NCBI RefSeq assembly: GCF_016861655.1
Contig: NZ_BOLN01000002.1
Span: forward strand, 248,001 to 312,000
Origin: Levilactobacillus lanxiensis
GTDB taxonomy: Bacteria > Bacillota > Bacilli > Lactobacillales > Lactobacillaceae
Length of the DNA stretch: 64,000 nt
Reading direction: 5' to 3'
The notes under the pieces were generated by a model, which was not told where the DNA came from, searched no databases, and saw nothing but the letters and a program-made list of their open reading frames with translations. This document shows positions 62,781-64,000 of the stretch, in pieces; position 1 is the stretch's first letter, and each line of letters starts with the position of its first letter. The position numbers and the translations under genes are program-made.

Positions 62781-64000
62781 TTAATCGGTTATCTGTGTGA
62801 CGTCTTGACTAAACAAGGCGGTTGGGACCTGTTGCCGAAGCAGCCGGTTGACAGCGGTCGTGGACAAGAAGTTTTCCGTGAAGAACTGCCGCGTTGGTTG
62901 CGGTTCGGTCAGACACCCGTTAAACATGAATGTGCAGGTGTCCGCAAATTCCGCACAAAAGTCCATGTCGTGGCTGGCCATGATCAGCGTTAGCCCGGCT
63001 TGATGCTTCGCTTGCAAGATACGCCCAACCAGCAATTTCGTCGCCGGATCCAAGCCCTTGGTCGGTTCGTCCAACAGCAGGACTTGTGGCCGCGTAATCA
63101 GTGCCAAGGCTAAGCCGAGAAGCTGTTGCTGGCCACCACTGAGGTCGAACGCATTCTGCTCGGCCACCGCCTGCAATTTAAATGTTTCCAACGCGCTTTG
63201 CACACGTTCGGTCACGTCACCGGATGCCAGCTTGGCTTGGGCCGTTAGCTCCTCGGTGACCGTGTCGCCGTTGAACTGCTCCGTCGGGTTCTGCGACAAA
63301 TAACTAAGCTGCCGCAGTCGGTCGCGATTCTTCATCTTCCAAATAATCTGATGATTCAAGCGAACCTTACCATGTTGCGGTTTGCGGAGGCCCGCTAACA
63401 CTGTTAATAGCGTCGACTTGCCGGACCCATTTTTACCGATGATGGCTAGCCAACTCGCTGGCGTCACGGTCAGGTCGAGTTGATGCAAAATGTCACCAGT
63501 TGTCGGATACCGTAAGGACACGTGTTGAACTTCAAAGTGCCAGTCGGCCGGTCGCTTGATGGACTCGGGTTCCACTAACGGTGCCGCCTTAAACCGCCAG
63601 CCCCGCTGGGTGATCAGCCGCCGACCAGCCGTCACGGTCAACGGCAAGGGCGTCGCATCCAAGTGGTGGGCCAGGAAAAACTGGGGCACGGCCGGGACAA
63701 ACGGTTGAAGCTTGGGGGCCGCCTGCATGCGCCGCAGACCGGTCGAGACATCCCCGTCGTATGTAAGATGCCCATCCTCTAGGAGCACCAGCCGGTTGGC
63801 TAGGGCCAACACCCGATTCAACCGGTGCTCCGTCAGGACGATGGTAATCGCGAGTTCATCGTGCACCTGCTGTAAAATGTTCAAAAAGTTTTGCGCCGTC
63901 GTCGGATCTAACTGGGCGGTGGGTTCATCCAGCAGAATCACCTGGGGCTTCAGTGCTAAGACTGAGGCTAAATTCACTAGCTGGAGTTGCCCACCTGAAA
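62781..64000 (-). CDS. ECF transporter double ATPase, 5' end outside the window
   Basis: Partial: the frame stays open through position 64000, where the first signature SGGQ is visible. Remaining first domain has Walker B VILLDEPTAQLDP and H-loop VLTEHRLNR. The second ATPase domain (EVQHVSLRYPTTGDIL onward) is complete with Walker A GKNGSGKST, LSGGQQQLL, Walker B VLLLDEPTKGLDP and ASHDMDF. Fused EcfA-EcfA' type energising module for the S component next to it. The T component is presumably upstream, beyond the window. Confidence 0.9.
   Translation of the reverse strand, partial: SGGQLQLVNLASVLALKPQVILLDEPTAQLDPTTAQNFLNILQQVHDELAITIVLTEHRLNRVLALANRLVLLEDGHLTYDGDVSTGLRRMQAAPKLQPFVPAVPQFFLAHHLDATPLPLTVTAGRRLITQRGWRFKAAPLVEPESIKRPADWHFEVQHVSLRYPTTGDILHQLDLTVTPASWLAIIGKNGSGKSTLLTVLAGLRKPQHGKVRLNHQIIWKMKNRDRLRQLSYLSQNPTEQFNGDTVTEELTAQAKLASGDVTERVQSALETFKLQAVAEQNAFDLSGGQQQLLGLALALITRPQVLLLDEPTKGLDPATKLLVGRILQAKHQAGLTLIMASHDMDFCAEFADTCTFMFNGCLTEPQPTRQFFTENFLSTTAVNRLLRQQVPTALFSQDVTQITD

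Noticed and set aside
1..64000. Insertion sequences, prophage or integrase genes
   Set aside because: No transposase, integrase or phage structural protein seen in any frame; the repeats are non-coding.

Overview
The window looks like a chromosomal segment of a moderately high-GC member of the Lactobacillaceae. A Levilactobacillus-like heterofermenter is my inference, not something the sequence proves. The grounds are strong AGGAGG ribosome sites, frequent GTG/TTG starts, a MutY without cysteines, a Met T-box in front of metQ, an LPXTG adhesin, a choloylglycine-hydrolase family enzyme, a DHA2 exporter with a DUF4811 partner, and an ECF transporter. I found no prophage, transposase, CRISPR array or rRNA.

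Layout. 0.3-8.9 kb: BCCT transporter, maltose acetyltransferase, VOC protein, RNase HI, cytosine deaminase, ThiD kinase. 9.8-16 kb: two oxidoreductases, small membrane proteins, tRNA-Arg(UCU), cytochrome b5-like protein, cold-shock protein, hydrolase, MutY. 16.9-25.9 kb: OppA-like lipoprotein, Fic protein, lipoate ligase with a divergent GcvH-like carrier, XRE regulator, aldo/keto reductase, phosphatase and EamA transporter. 26.9-30.3 kb: T-box controlled methionine ABC transporter. 30.4-43 kb: divergent Tag-like protein, a second OppA with a leader-peptide attenuator, GH3 glucosidase, choloylglycine-hydrolase family enzyme, and a tag-sbcD-sbcC repair operon. 43-50 kb: secreted M10 protease, DHA2 exporter, GH25 and GH8 hydrolases, MerR-cupin-CMD operon. 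50-58.7 kb: TetR/DHA2/DUF4811 unit, LPXTG adhesin, two tandem DHA1 exporters. 59-64 kb: an AraC regulator carrying a DUF4430-like tail, convergent with an operon for a DUF4430 surface protein, a secreted alpha/alpha-toroid protein, an ECF S component and a double ECF ATPase that runs off the window end.

Two things stand out. First, about two dozen copies, complete or broken, of an intergenic repeat (roughly 190-290 bp when intact) fill almost every larger gap. Each intact copy can fold into an outer stem with three hairpin arms. Arms and stems change sequence between copies while keeping complementarity, so structure rather than sequence is conserved. The 3' end of a copy normally faces a gene, and two copies in one gap are arranged head to head. 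Second, the 59-64 kb cluster has the two modules of animal intrinsic factor/transcobalamin (toroid plus DUF4430 beta domain) split over two secreted proteins beside an ECF transporter, with the beta module also fused to the neighbouring regulator. I infer a corrinoid (cobalamin-like) capture and sensing system.

Other points: a 34-residue Cys-rich leader peptide with SD-sequestering stem and terminator upstream of oppA, a probable ATT start codon for the BCCT transporter, a Tag paralogue without its zinc ligands and catalytic Glu, and two candidate small structured RNAs.
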